Positions 1 to 12,839 of a DNA stretch of 64,000 bases are shown one piece after another. This stretch comes from Atrina japonica (Eukaryota > Mollusca > Bivalvia > Pterioida > Pinnidae): positions 146,812 to 210,811 of the forward strand of contig BROG01000938.1 of assembly GCA_030159075.1 (NCBI GenBank), given 5' to 3'. The translations under genes and the position numbers were made by a program. How positions within the stretch are numbered: the stretch's first letter is position 1; each line of letters opens with the position of its first letter. Below the pieces are notes generated by a model, which was not told the origin of the DNA, did not search any database, and saw only the letters and a list, made by a program, of their open reading frames with translations.

Positions 1-45
1 TACCCATAATGCACACTGACTAGCCTTACACTCAAGAATGTTGAA

Positions 46-320
46 CCGGTCTGACTCCGTCGGTAGCGCGCTCGACTTTTGATCGTGAGGTCGTGATTTC
101 GAGTCCAGCTGGCGGCAGGTTGGTTTCCTGTCCTTCGGATGAGACAGTAAAAACAGAGGTCTGTGTCACAGTAGGTGTCGCACGTTAGAGAACCCTCACT
201 GCTCAATGGCCGTAAGTGCCGAGCATAGGCCAAAATCTGAAGCCCCTCATCGGCATTCGGTGACGTCTCCATATGAGTGAAATATTCTTGAGTGGGACGT
301 TAACAACAACAAACAAACAA
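46..320 (+). mobile_element. tRNA-derived SINE, copy 1, with target-site duplication
   Basis: A tRNA-like head (GTCGGTAGCGCGCTCGAC as A box; GAGTCCAGCTGGCGG near the B box) is followed by a body shared with six other copies and the tail GTGGGACGTTAACAACAACAAA. It is flanked by near-identical 16-17 base direct repeats (30-45 and 321-337, ACTCAAGAATGTTGAA), a target-site duplication. Confidence 0.85.
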
Positions 321-348
321 ACTCAAGAATGTTTGAAAATATTCTGGA

Positions 349-600
349 GCACGATTATATACAGTGACTTCCTTTTCACCAATCAGATCTAAAAATAACT
401 GATGATATTTTCAACGAGCTTGGCCTTTTCATCGAACATGAGAGGTTCCAATGTAACATTTGCAACATTGCGGTATGATAACATGGGACGCTAACTCATT
501 CCGGACACCTGGTCTCATCCCATTTGTGATTCGCAATTGTTCTTCATTTTGAGACCAATGATGGACGTGGAAGTTTTATTATGCATTGGCACTTTTTTAC
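349..600 (+). mobile_element. Penelope-like element 3' fragment
   Basis: This stretch matches, with many changes, the region after the reverse transcriptase of the 61-kb element (61754-62045). Shared blocks include TTTTCATCGAAC, AACATTTGC, GACACCTGGTCT-like, TTGTTCTTCAT and TTGAGACCA. It is a 5'-truncated end only, with no intact frame. Confidence 0.55.
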
Positions 601-760
601 TCGGAGAAACATTTTGTAGAAAAATGTTTATAGAATCCATAGAATTTATTAAAGTCTGTTTGTTTAGGTTATGGGTATAGGAGCAATTTGAACTCTTCAT
701 TTGGTTGTTTCTTTGGTGCTTTTTACACCACACGCAATAATGCTTTGATTATATGGTGTT

Positions 761-1444
761 TTAAAAGTTGAGGATAGAACACGGTTATAATGTATTGAAG
801 AGTAACTCTTAGTTAGGACGAATTTAGAGAGCAGCTTACGCACAAATAGGGGATTCATCTTAAAACTTCCTTGTTATTAAATTCCAACAAAATATTGCAC
901 TTTTAGACTAAATTACAGTGAAACTTGTATATAACAAAACCTATCTTTATAGGGAGGTGGTCTTTATATAGAGGTTGATTTATTGGGGACAGCAGAAAGC
1001 GATCTTTGAGATCAGGTGGTCTTTTTACACAGGTTGTCTTTAAAGCAGGGTTTACTGTATATCCAAAGGAAATAAATGTTTTTGAATTGCTTGTTTTAAA
1101 TTACTTTAAAATATTTACAATGGGGACTATTTTTCCTGATCAAATTTGCGTAAAATGCAAATGGAAAATGTCAAGTAAGAATTTTTCTAGTCATACATTG
1201 GGTCTGAGTAGAATTTTTCTACCTTTGTTTTATTATATGTATGCAATACATGCCTATTCAAAAAATACTAAAAAAATGTAAAATATTTTACCTTGCCCTG
1301 GTTCTGAAGTTCTTATATATTGTGTGGATACCGCATAATACTCATATTATAGTATTAATGAAGATTTTGAAATATGTGCAAATTTAACGTGGCAGACCTA
1401 TATACGCCATATTATTGAACTATTGATCTATTTTCTTAATCACT

Positions 1445-1476
<32 letters not shown>

Positions 1477-1821
1477 TAAATTTTCAGGAAAACAACTTTG
1501 ACGTGACCCAAAGTTTTCTTTATATATATTTAGACATTATCGGCTGTAGATGAATTGCCATAAATGTTCTTCTATCAAAGCCATGACTGCTTATGTACTT
1601 AACATGACCGGAATGGTATTTGAACTTTATATTAAGTATCACTTGAAGAACCCATCATTTTCAATTCTTAGGTCGAACGTAAAACGGAGAAACATACACT
1701 ACCTATTTGCTAAGGAAAGATTGATATGACTTAGAATTAGAATCCGTTAATTCCCTGTTGGGAGTCAAACTCTCGACAGTTAGAGGATGATTTTACAGAA
1801 TGAAAGCTTCATGGAATTAAA
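761..1821. other. Gene-free stretch with one dispersed repeat
   Basis: I see no credible gene. At 915-1060 is a copy of a dispersed repeat (GTGAAACTTGTATA... GGGAGGTGGTCTTTATA... TTTACTGTA) also found at about 9630, 10332, 17878 and, reversed, 20855. A short TA run lies at 1456-1476. Confidence 0.5.
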
Positions 1822-2060
1822 ATCACAGATACCAAAATATTAATCTTCAGGATGTCCAGGATACAAATATATAAACCTGGAAAATAATGAACAAACAACG
1901 GCCTCTGGAAATCTGGGATTCCACGCCATAGAGAAGTAAGCATCCCCTGTAGATCGGTCACACCCACTGTGAGTCCACAGTCAAATTCAAATGAACTAGG
2001 TGAGGAACAAATCTTCTTCATAACTGGTACAGACGACTCAACAACCGCTAACAAACAGGT
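1822..2060 (-). mobile_element. Truncated Penelope-like 3' end
   Basis: The minus strand matches the dispersed 3' segment that elsewhere sits directly behind Penelope-like reverse transcriptase remnants (5.7 and 56 kb). Translated remnants include GVTDLQGMLTSLW and FVHYFPGLYIC. It is 5'-truncated and not coding. Confidence 0.55.
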
Positions 2061-2275
2061 AACTCAACATTTCAATAATGTCAGAAATATTTCTCATAAT
2101 TCTCATCTATTTTTATTAGCCAGCCGGGTATTGTGACAATTGATTTGATAACTGATGTTTTGTATTGAGTGGGAATCACACTCCAGGTAATCATTTGTTA
2201 CAATATATCAATAATTGATCATGAAGGATGATGTTTCCGATTACTCGTTCACACGGGTCATTTTATACCTGTCGC

Positions 2276-2381
2276 TATATAAAAGCAACCATCAAACGGT
2301 GTCGTTTAAATCAATAAGCGCCCTTTTAATCGTCTGGATCATAAGTAGGGAAGGGTACTTTAGGAATAACACAGGCAAAAG
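2276..2381 (+). promoter_or_regulatory. Candidate TATA promoter and non-coding first exon
   Basis: TATATAAAA at 2276-2284 is followed about 25-30 bases later by a possible start site. Then comes a stretch without ATG that ends at a donor-like AAAAG/GTAAAT (exon end 2381). The peptide gene needs an upstream non-coding exon on this strand, and this is the best TATA-plus-donor pair I noticed, but it lies about 12 kb away and the link is a guess. Confidence 0.25.
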
Positions 2382-2693
2382 GTAAATATATTTTTAATTA
2401 TTTCCGTTCTACCTTTTACGGTATTTATTTTAGGTATTATTTAAACGTATTCTGAAAATATAATTGCACAATATTGTATATGTGATACACCTGTAATTAA
2501 GAACTACAAGTCGCAAAAGGTAATTATCAAGAATTTCCGTTCTACCTTTGTAGGTATATTAAAATAATTTTGAAAGTATAACTGCACAACATTGTATATT
2601 TGATATGTTAATATTCCTATGTAGCGGGCACCTGTAATTAAGGACTAAAACATATAAATTCTGAGAATATATTTACAGAAACTTATAACTTAT

Positions 2694-2741
2694 ATATATA
2701 TATATATATATATATCTGTGTGTGTGTGTATGTGTGTGTGT
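2694..2741. repeat. TA/TG microsatellite
   Basis: A run of TA units turns into TG units. Confidence 0.9.
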
Positions 2742-3932
2742 TCCTAGATAATGGGCACCTGTAAATACATATGTTGATTGTAAATATATAAAAAGTAATG
2801 GGCATTCTATGCAAATTATATAAAGCTGTCTTTTGTGAAAAAAATAGAAATATTTATTGAATTTTAGAAATGGAATAGAAATCTGTTGCAATTAGGTCGT
2901 ACTTCATCTATTTTACGGTATAAATGTTATTAACTCTATCAACGAGAAAAACCTATAACATTGACTTGATGTTTTATTTCATCTTGAGAATTATAACTTC
3001 GGTATTATGTTTATAATATCCATATCCATTTTGTTAGATTCTACAAAAGCGAAAAATTAAATTTTGTTTAATAAATTGCTCGGCCTCATTTTCTCTGGTA
3101 TGATACAGTTTCTAAACTCAAATCTTATTTTTCTTCGCCTTTTTTAAAAACAATTACTAAATTATAATAGCCACAAAATACAATATACTTCAGGTTATGA
3201 AACATGTTTTGGCATTTTACAATTGTTTGTCATGAAACAACTTTTACCTTCAGATTCCTCGACCTTAGACGATATCTAATATGACTGGTGCATTGCTACG
3301 GAAACGTAAAGTGCCAGTAAACCTGATAATAAACCAATGGATTTTTATGCCTTCTTTTGTCTTTCTATCTGTGTGAATCTCTTTTAAGCAAGCACTTTTC
3401 AGATAGGTGTCTAACTATATGATTTTATTAAAAAAAAAAATCTTTCTGTGACGTTATCCGTTCTCAATGTTTAACTGTTTTTTACGATTGTGTTTGCAAT
3501 TATTTCGTGTTCTTGCGCATTTGACTTCAGCTGCACAATTTTTGCAATCGTAAAAAATAAGTCATTCGACTAACAGTTCTTTAATCGTATTATTTTGATA
3601 GTCAACGTTTTGAACCTGGTAAGACTAAATATGGGATCTAAACTTAAAACCATGAAACACACGGTGTTGTTTTTTAAGTAATAGAAATATGACTAACAAT
3701 ATGCTGAAATATCGTTATTCGAATTTTCAGAATTTTTAAGAAAAAAAACGAGCATATATTCGGTTAATGTTACAAGTACATAACTTGACATATATCAGAT
3801 TAGTAAAGATGATACTCTGCATTTAAGTATAGTATAGTGCTATGAGTAAATTTCTATCTTATGTACATGTTGGATATGTCTCTTGAAGGCATTCTGGCAG
3901 GGAACATCAGAGTGACTCGAAAAGATTAATGG

Positions 3933-4081
3933 AATCATTCATTATTACGAGTGTGGGATAGTGAAATTCCACAGAGGGGACAAGATTAACTGTTTAGGAC
4001 AAGGCTCTGTCGAGTCCTGTACCGTAAACCTTAGCTTCGAGGTGGAATTCCAACTATCCTAGACTGGTAATAATGAATGAT
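3933..4081. mobile_element. Short fold-back element
   Basis: AATCATTCATTATTACGAGT at the left is matched in reverse complement by ACTGGTAATAATGAATGATT at the right. The complementarity continues for about 40 bases through GGAATTCCA-like inner ends. It has no coding capacity and resembles a fold-back MITE. Confidence 0.6.
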
Positions 4082-5624
4082 TATTTTTCTCAATTTATTT
4101 TATAAGAGTTACCATACTTACGTCATTAAAATATTTAAAAAACCATCCGTTTCAGGTTTAGATTAATTTGCGGGTTACCTTTCCGCCACCTGCATATAGT
4201 GCTACTGAAGAAGTGAAGCCTATCTAACACTGGCGATAATGTGAGGAAAAACAATCAACTTTATTATTGTCTAATAAAACTAAAGCGTGCTTCAAAAGAA
4301 AAGCCCCCACATGAAATATCCATAACCTTGCACAGACACATGATAATTAAAACCTTGATAGTGCATTTAAAAAGAATCTAAGTGAAAAGTTTTGATTTAT
4401 TTAGCCAAAAACCTTTGAGGTCTCAACTTATTTAATGACGTCATTGATGCCATCATCATGAATAAGCATATTTGGCTTTGCTATCACAATGGGTGACAAG
4501 AACATGAAGAGGAACCTTCATTTCGAAGTTGTTAAATTCTATTTTGAGTATACCCAACAATGATTTGGATGAATTAAGGATAAAATCGGAAGGATTGTTC
4601 TGAAACACTATTTAATATAACATATCCCTTACAGTGATATGTAGCTTGTTACATATTCTATTGAAAGGTAAAGTTGTAACATGTTTTTGAAACACCCTGT
4701 ATAAAAACATATTTTAAGATAAGGGAGCAATGTCCATAAAATCTCTGTAAATTTTCGCATTGCCATTAGAGACACTAGTTGACACAAGTGCAGGATGTGT
4801 ATAAACTTGACCGAGTTCAGTTAATATAAATTTCTTCATGGCGTATCAAATTTTATTTTAATACATCATCAATCCTATGATTGGACACATACCATGTAAT
4901 CCTTCTCAGCTTTGTATGCATAAAAATGATAGTTATACTGCAAAAAAGGTACGCTCGGGGAATTGTTTAACACATAGCTAAACAATTCAGACTTATTATT
5001 ACTGTGTTCATCAAACGAAATCAATTTAATGTTTCATGTAAATATGATACTTTCCTTTCTGCTTAAATGACAACTTTGGGATTGTTTTAATATCATATGT
5101 TTTAAGCTATAAATTTTAGATATAAATGTAGTAATTTTAGTAAAAGTTCAAGTCATAGGCAACTGAATAGTTTCCATAGGCGACAATGTTAACGTTTTCA
5201 TGTATATCTCATTTTCCAAACGAGTGTTGAACTATCAATTACACATGAATCTGTTCGGCGTCCTTTCCTCAATCAAAAAATAAACACAGGGCATAGGCTT
5301 TAGCATCTTGTATTTTTGTCACATGGCCATATCCAGCCCCATACAGTTTCGCAGGGAATGAACAGTGAAATCACAGTTCAGATAGTGTTCAGAAAATTGG
5401 CTCTGATTATATCAAAATACCAGTAAAAATTATACTGACTCAGCATTTTCAATTCTTAATACATTATTTTTTGTGACAAAAATATATAAAAATGTATTCA
5501 TTGATACAATATAAACCCATCAGAAACCAGGTTGCGTTCAAAATAGCAGCTCCACCTTTTCAACCAAGTAATTTCCGGGGGGGGGGGGTATTTATTTATT
5601 TCAGAAAGACCATATACAATCTAA

Positions 5625-5765
5625 GGATCATTTTACAAACACAGACCTCTGAAAATCCAGAGATTGAATCAGGTGGCATGGAGGAGAAAGCATCCTATGC
5701 CACATCAGCTATGAGTAAACAATCAAATTCAAATGAAATCAAGAATCAATCTTAGTCTCAATCGA
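5625..5765 (-). mobile_element. Penelope-like 3' end, adjoining RT remnant
   Basis: This is the same dispersed 3' segment as at 1.8 and 9.0 kb (block ACAGACCTCTGAAAATCCAGAG... GGCATGGAGGAG). In the sense of the element it lies just downstream of the RT remnant at 5780-6090, as at 55.9-56.2 kb. Confidence 0.6.
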
Positions 5766-5779
5766 TATAAATGCTTCAA

Positions 5780-6090
5780 AACCACTTTGGAGTAGATAAC
5801 TCAACAATGCATTTTGTAAACAATAGTAATTGTAAATTGGGTAATCATACCTACAGAATGATCTGCGAAATGTTGACATTAAATCCCATCTCCGATATCC
5901 CTGTAACAATAACTTATCAGTAAGTAGTTTTCTCTGTATATGAAATGAACATATGGTGAACACGCTCTGGCTTATCAGATCATCTGCCAGAAATAAACAC
6001 CATATGCAGGCAAGCAGATGATATTTCCACTTAAATGTGGAAAACTGACGATTGGAAAGCTGAATTCAACACGTCTGTCGAACAGCATGG
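5780..6090 (-). pseudogene. Penelope-like reverse transcriptase C-terminal remnant
   Basis: Read on the minus strand in two frames, it gives blocks such as FSFPIVSFPHLSGNI, AYGVYFWQMI, KLLTDKLLLQGY and STFRRSFCRYD. These align in order with the better 61-kb copy (NFPFQSSNIPSSLAYGVF, LANKLLTQGY, SSFKKFYGRYG). It is frameshifted and 5'-truncated. Confidence 0.6.
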
Positions 6091-6381
6091 GTGTCAATAT
6101 TCCGTTTGTGACTATAGAAAATAAAATGCCCATGTAAAAACATGTGTGCTTGGTTCTTAGGTTTCTTTCATTTGTAGTTCGTTTCAATATATTGCATTAA
6201 CTTAAGTAAGGAAATTATTGATCAACGAAACGTCCTTGATCAATCTAAATGTTAAATTAAAGGTCACGGCAAGCTTTTTCTTCTTGTGATTCATAAGATT
6301 CTAAATGAAGTCATTTTTATATGATAGAGTAACAGATAGGCCGATAAAGCGATTTGCTGAAACAACATGTTTCCAAACACT

Positions 6382-6560
<179 letters not shown>

Positions 6561-6599
6561 ATTGTCTATTAAATATCCAGTGTATTTATGTGGTTATTC

Positions 6600-8740
6600 C
6601 GAGTGTTGTAAGACGAAATTAGTAACTATGTAAAAACGGTTTAGATAGTTGCAAATATTACGAAACACAAAGTCCATTAAAAATGCGTAATGCTATACAT
6701 AATACGTATACATGATATAGAAGGATTTCGTTCAGATACCCTTCCTTGTTTTGGTTTCTGACAGACTAGCCCTATAACATATTGGTGTTACTTGTTGGTG
6801 TTACTTCACATCGTTGAAGTATAATATCAAATCAATCATTTGGAATCAAACCTCAAGGATGACATGAACGAAATGTATTTCCTGTTTTTGTTTAATCTAA
6901 GATAATTATGACGTTGGTGTAGTACAACATCTAAGAAATGTGAACTGTTGACATAGACAAGGAAATCTAAAGAATTTAACTATTGCTCAGCGTGCTCTGG
7001 ATGTAAATTAACCATATGTCTATTTCTGGCTTTGTCAACATGTAATGATGCTTCTGATATAAAATCTCACTGTCCTCATGAGATTGTATCATGTATAAGA
7101 CTTACTTTTAAAGTAATAACTAATATTTACATACCGACTGCAATTCCCTTCATTGCAATTGGATTTGTTAGTATTTGCAATTACGTAACCCGAGTGTTAA
7201 CCCCTTTACTTTTTTGGCGTAGGAATGCATGAATGAATCAATAAAGAATAAAATATCACATATTTATTTCTGGTTTATTTAATCTTAAAAGCCATACTTT
7301 ACCACAAAACAAAAAAAAAGAAAGAAAAAAAGAAAAACAATCGCAGAAAGAAATCGGAAACACAAGACTTAATCTACATCTGTAGCACACTGTACAGCCT
7401 ACAGGCCCACATTGCGATATATATCTAGGCTACGTTATGATGTTATGACCAGAACCACAGACCACAGAAATAAAAGTTGGCTTAGTAGTTACAACAGAAA
7501 AAAGAGAGTTGGGCCTAGTGTTACTTTATCAAGCATCTCTGATAAACAGGTCGATGCGTTTGCCTTCATCGGATATTCCTGTCCTGTCAGAAACAATTTG
7601 TCACTCGCATCGTGCGAAATCAGGCCGTGTGAAATACTTACGTAAGTTATGGACGAATCAGTCATCATGGTGTCCAGCTGATTGGTAAAAATGTCAAATA
7701 AAATGGCTACTTTCAGTTGTCTCGTAAGTCACACTCAAACTTTCTATGGTATATCTCATTAATAATATATCAGAATTTAAACGCAAATTCGTTGTAAATA
7801 CATTATACAGTATATCCATGGGCGCGGTCATTTGCATTTTCATTTCTCTTCTGACACATTTAAACGTCCGGTACCAAGCAGTCGAATATTTTAAAATAAC
7901 CTCAAAACAAATTTGACACGTATTCAAAATTTTCCATATCACTACTTTCTTTCAAAATGATATGAAAATAAGGAAAAAAAACCTTAATTCCATATAGTAT
8001 TTCCGGACAGAAAAGGGGAACTACTGCTCGTCTCACACAGCTGTTTAGCTGTTACGTCATATGAAAAACTTTCACCGCAAAGCCAATTACATAGAATGAA
8101 TTTCGTAACCAGCTGACTGCAGATTCACAGAAAATGGTAATATATATAAATATAAGGATTGTTGTTTTTAATTTTTGGAATGCACTTTGTGCTGCACAGA
8201 ATTTTTCCCATGATCCGTTGCATATATACTCAATGCTTTTCAAAAAATGAAAACCAATCCTTAATTCCAGAATCGGTGAGAAAGACGTACGTCATTGACA
8301 TCAGACAATGTCACAAGTAAAACAAAACCTTAAGCTTATGATGTAGCCATATCAGCGACAAGAGGTCTTGGCATCACATGATATAAGATTATAACAAACA
8401 AACAAATCAAATAGACAAAATAACTCAATGTCACCTTATGGAGCACGATATTCCGGTTTTAGAAAAATGATATGGATGCATCACGCCTCTCACATTTTGT
8501 AGTACATGTTTAATGATTCCATTTTTCCCGGTTCAGATGTCATCATTGGACATAACTGAATAATATTCGGTTTTATTCATATTTCCCGAAATCACATATA
8601 CTGCTTTTGAAATAGAATATATTTTCTTTTTTTAGAATGTAGTGTGTATCATTTTATATTTCATTTTCGAGTGTTTGGTTGAACATAACTCTATCAACTT
8701 TGATCTAAATCAAATAGTCATTAGCTGTGTGTACCAAAAA
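6600..8740. other. Intergenic DNA, nothing recognised
   Basis: Short open frames on both strands lack domains, splice context and codon signal. An A-rich patch lies at 7305-7338. No gene or repeat is recognised. Confidence 0.45.
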
Positions 8741-8744
8741 TAAT

Positions 8745-8985
8745 ACTTTCGATTTATGTTTTACTTTTACTACTTGTACAACTACAAATAAGAGCTACAC
8801 ACGGGCACACAAATCTTATATTCCTCTATATTTTGTAAACATAAGGTCAGGACCAGTAACAAAAAGTAAGGTTTAATTAATCTTTTGCAAGTTTATAATT
8901 GCCAAACTAGGTTTCCCAAGCAATATTCTCAAACTAAATTTAATTTTTTCATGCATGCTATTATTATTGTATATCAATATAAAAA
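8745..8985 (+). repeat. Dispersed repeat family A, copy 1
   Basis: It shares the ordered blocks ACTACTTGTAC, AATAAGAGCTA, ATATTCCT-TATATTTTGT, AAATAAGGTCAGG and AATTGCCAAAC with copies at 30690, 34355 and (reversed) 38150. Its class is unknown; it carries no coding frame. Confidence 0.6.
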
Positions 8986-9150
8986 TCTCAGATACCAAGT
9001 ATAAATCAATAGGATGTCCAGGACATATATACAAATCCGGTAAAAATGGACAAACACGGACCTCTGGAAACCAAGAGGTGGGATCAGGTGCCATGGAGGA
9101 GTAAGCATCCCCTGTCGACCGGTCACACCCGCCGTGAGTCCACAGTCATC
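8986..9150 (-). mobile_element. Truncated Penelope-like 3' end
   Basis: This is the best preserved copy of the dispersed 3' segment (CCTCTGGAAACCAAGAGGTG... CGGTCACACCCGCCGTGAGT on the plus strand). Its minus strand still reads as FPEVRVCPFLPDLYICPGHP. Confidence 0.6.
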
Positions 9151-9228
9151 TAAGTTATAAAAAAAGAAAGAAAAGTAAAAATAACAGCAAATGCCCCTTT
9201 ATAGATGTTTTTTAATCATTTGTTCATC

Positions 9229-10620
9229 AATTCTATTTATTTTTTTCCTTCATGAAATGTTTCAATTTAGTGAAATATCATTCACTAAATTTGTTTAAAA
9301 ATTGCTCCCCCATTACGCCTCAGTGGGCGAGAAAAGAGTTATACAGTCTAAACGTTAAATGGGATCCTGAAATGAACTACATAAAACTTAATATTTGGAA
9401 TTATGTAATTTTCAACAGTAATGTCTTCAAAATGATCCCATTAATCACGCAATTAACTGTATTGGATTTTCTGTACATCTAGGATAAGAACATATGAATC
9501 TTCTCCACTAGCTAGTTATGATCTGATGTGCCGTGTGACAGTGGCAAAATTTTTCTTTTCATTTTTTCGCCAGTTGAGTTATCAATTGTATAAAAGGTCA
9601 AAATGTTATCCCTGTTTAGGTAATACAGTCAAACTTGCATTAAAAGCCACCTCTGTATAAAGGGCACCTGCTTATAATGGCCACTCAAACGTAGCCTTTA
9701 TTAACATTTTCATAATGAATAAATTTCTTTTATAAAGGCCGTCTGTCTATATGGGCTAGTATTGCCTGTTGGCATGCATAATGATTATAGTCTGTGAAAT
9801 ATAGGTATCTCCCATGTACAAACATGTACATAAGGTTTTCAGAGACAAAATATCAAAAGGGGAATTAATTTTGTACATCAAATTTGTCAGTTACGTGTCA
9901 TAACACCCATCTCCAAATCAAAGTGTTTATCAATTCTATATTTTTTTTCCTTCATGAAATGTTTCATTTTAGTGAAATATTATTCACTAAATTTGTTTAA
10001 AAATTGCTCCCCCATTACGCCTCAGTGGGCGAGAAAATAGTTATACAGTCTAAACGCTAAATGGGATCCTGAAATGAACTACATAAAGCTTAATATTTGG
10101 GATTATGTAATTTTCAACAGTTATGTCATCAAAATGATCCCATTAATCACGCAATTAACTGTATTGAATTTTCTGTACATCTAGGATAAGAACATATGAA
10201 TCTTCTCCACTAGCTAGTTATGATCTGATGTGCCGTGTGACAGTGGCAAAATTTTTCTTTTCATTTTTTCGCCAGTTGAGTTATCAATTGTATAAAAGGT
10301 CAAAATGTTATCCCTGTTTAGGTAATACAGTCAAACTTGCATTAAAAGCCACCTCTGTATAAAGGGCACCTGCTTATAATGGCCACTCAAACGTAGCCTT
10401 TATTAACATTTTCATAATGAATAAATTTCTTTTATAAAGGCCGTCTGTCTATATGGGCTAGTATTGCCTGTTGGCATGCATAATGATTATAGTCTGTGAA
10501 ATATAGGTATCTCCCATGTACAAACATGTACATAAGGTTTTCAGAGACAAAATATCAAAAGGGGAATTAATTTAGTACATCACATTTGTCAGTTACGTGT
10601 CATAACACCCATCTCCAAAT
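9229..10620 (+). repeat. 702-bp tandem duplication
   Basis: Two adjacent copies (about 9229-9918 and 9931-10620) are offset by 702 bases. About ten scattered differences fall mostly in the first 250 bases, a few near the 3' edge, and the central block of almost 400 bases looks identical. Each copy includes one member of the GTAATACAGTCAAACTTGCA dispersed repeat. No gene is seen in either copy. Confidence 0.9.
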
Positions 10621-11199
10621 TAATCTCAATTACAAATGAAAAGCATATTTTTTGTAAATGTTTGATGATTAGAGAACAATATTCATTCACAAACCCTTTA
10701 TTAATATTAGATATAAGTATTCATTTAAAGAAAAGTCTTTGTACAATATTACAATGAAACTTACATTATCCTGAATTCACCGAGATTATGACGGAAATAT
10801 AAGAATTTAATATACCCATGTATACAAGGGATACTTTAATAATAGTTTTCTCCAGTTAATAGAAATGTTGAGATAGAGCTGGTATTTCTGTAGTTAATTG
10901 TGTGCGTTTTTCTCAATATCCACATCGATTTTATTAATTCTATGTATTAGTAGTGTAAGAAGATAGCGTTCATAAAAAATAATTCCACTGAAATATTATT
11001 CTGATCTCTATAATCTCTGCCACTCAGATTGCCGTATCTACAGCAGGGTGACGGAAGTGAGTAAACATTTTAATTTTCCTCTGTATATTTAATATAAAAC
11101 AACATTAAGAGTATTACAGTCATTTTTATTTACTTTCAATACAGTTGTCACTATTGGGCATTACTTTTATTGACAAAGTGTATGTGTATATTTAGTTAT

Positions 11200-11370
11200 A
11201 AAGTACCATACCTCCGTTATTCATTGGGCAAGTGTGATACCACTTTTTGTTTCGGAACGCTTTATTTTAAAATCCAGTTCAACTGATGAAGTCTCATTGA
11301 CAGAAACGATAGTTTTGAGCATTTTTGTTTTACTATTTTTGCAAAATTACAACTTTGTTATTCAGTTTAT
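11200..11370 (-). repeat. Dispersed repeat family C, copy
   Basis: On the minus strand it shares AACGATCGTTTCTGTCAAT-type, GACTTCATCAATTGAGCTC-type and AAAGTGGTA-type blocks with copies at 12710, 28790, 29820, 30300 and 43400. Unknown class, non-coding. Confidence 0.5.
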
Positions 11371-11462
11371 GATATTACACTGGTGAGTTTTGCAGGTTAC
11401 ATAATTTTAATGTCTCTTCAATATGTGTAAATATGGCGATTTGACATAAGGTATCTCAAGTC

Positions 11463-11702
11463 CAATCAGTCGGTAGCGCGCTCTACTCTTGATCGTGAGG
11501 TTGTGAGTTCGAGTCCAGCCGGCGGCAGGTTGGTTTCCTGTCCTTCGAACTGAGACAGTAAAAACCGAGGTCCCATGTCACAATAGGTGTCGGCACTCAA
11601 TGGCCGCAAGTGCCGAGCAAAGGCCAAAATTTGAAGCCCCTCACTGGCATTTGGTGACGTCTTCGTATGTGTGAGACGTTAAACAACAATAAACAAACAA
11701 AC
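11463..11702 (+). mobile_element. tRNA-derived SINE, copy 2
   Basis: Same family as the copy at 46-320: GTCGGTAGCGCGCTCTAC head, GTGAGTTCGAGTCCAGCC B box, then GGACGTTAAA-like tail (here GAGACGTTAAACAACAATAA). The first bases of the tRNA-like head are lost. It has a small internal deletion (no TTAGAGAACCCTCACTG block). Confidence 0.85.
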
Positions 11703-11819
11703 ATATATAAAATATATACCTGAACAAACAACCAAAAACATTTATTCATTTTGTGACCATACGGTTAGTGCATGTTTTTGAAATGAGGACAGACATAGTT
11801 TCTAAAACATATATTCTTT

Positions 11820-12190
11820 GAAATATTTATAAACATTCCATTATCATTTTATTTCCCCGTTATGAGAACATTTATTACTCATAGAATCGAAATAAATGCA
11901 ATTTCCTCTATCGTAAATAATTTTATTTAAGTTTACTATTAGTTTAATAATCCATTAGAAAAATATTTGGTAAATGTATACTTACATAGGTCTACTTGTG
12001 TGCATTGAAGCTGTTTATTATACAGCCATGATACTAAGTAAATCATATAGATATTGTCGTCTTTCACTTGATAAAGGCCAAGGGGCCGAACATTTGTGAA
12101 CATCGAGTTTGTTCACTGTATTGTCGCATTCCATTGTCATTCTACTTCCCCGTTATAAGAACATTTATTACTCATAGAATCGAAATATAT
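11820..12190 (+). repeat. Pair of direct repeats
   Basis: A block of about 65 bases (CATTCCATTATCATTTTATT... TACTCATAGAATCGAAATA) at 11834-11895 recurs at 12130-12190 with few changes. The 235-base interval holds nothing recognised. It could be an element flanked by short terminal repeats or a simple local duplication. Confidence 0.5.
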
Positions 12191-12709
12191 AATTCACAAA
12201 TTATATTTTTCTCTATTTTGTTTAATTATCATCAATATTTTTACTGACCAGTGAAACCGTTTTCGTTCAGAATTTAAAAATGTCCCCAGGGGTATTCAAA
12301 TCGATTAGCAAGTAATTTAACGTACGCGACACTCGGTGCATTATGTTGTAGAGTAAAACAGATTTGTACTTCATGAAAAGTCCAATTTTCATGAATAATG
12401 ATAATTTTACTAATATTTACTTTAAGTAAATCCACCAATATGTTTCTTCTTCTATTGCCACTGTCAGTATACAGGACACAACATAATGTGTGCTTACTTT
12501 AAGTTTCTATATAGTGATCATATATTTTTTCACACGAGGGAATACATAAACCTAGAACCTTGAATTTAGATACCAACTGATAATCTTATACTCAAATAAT
12601 ATTTCGCAGTGATAACCATTTAAATTCTAAATTCCTCAAAAGCTAATATAGTCATCTTTTCACTGTGGTTACTCTTAGACGGATTTGGCTATGCATTTAG
12701 ATATGATAT

Positions 12710-12830
12710 ATAACACCACTTTCCATTTAGAAAATCTATCTAAAATGGAGCTCAATTGATAAAGTCTAATTGATTGAAACGATCGTCTTGAGCATTATAA
12801 CTTTCGTATTATGTTTATAATGCTTCTTGA
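12710..12830 (-). repeat. Dispersed repeat family C, copy
   Basis: The plus strand reads GAGCTCAATTGATAAAGTCT and GAAACGATCGTCTTGAGCAT, the reverse complement of the family C core. Confidence 0.5.
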
Positions 12831-12839
12831 CTTTCCAAA

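Larger units (their letters stand above)
2385..5620. other. Intergenic AT-rich DNA
   Basis: Apart from the TA/TG run and the fold-back element listed separately, I see no exon, RNA gene or recognisable transposon here. A weak relic of the ATGAAGTC... GAGCATTATAACTTCGTATTATG family may lie around 2920-3060. Confidence 0.5.
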
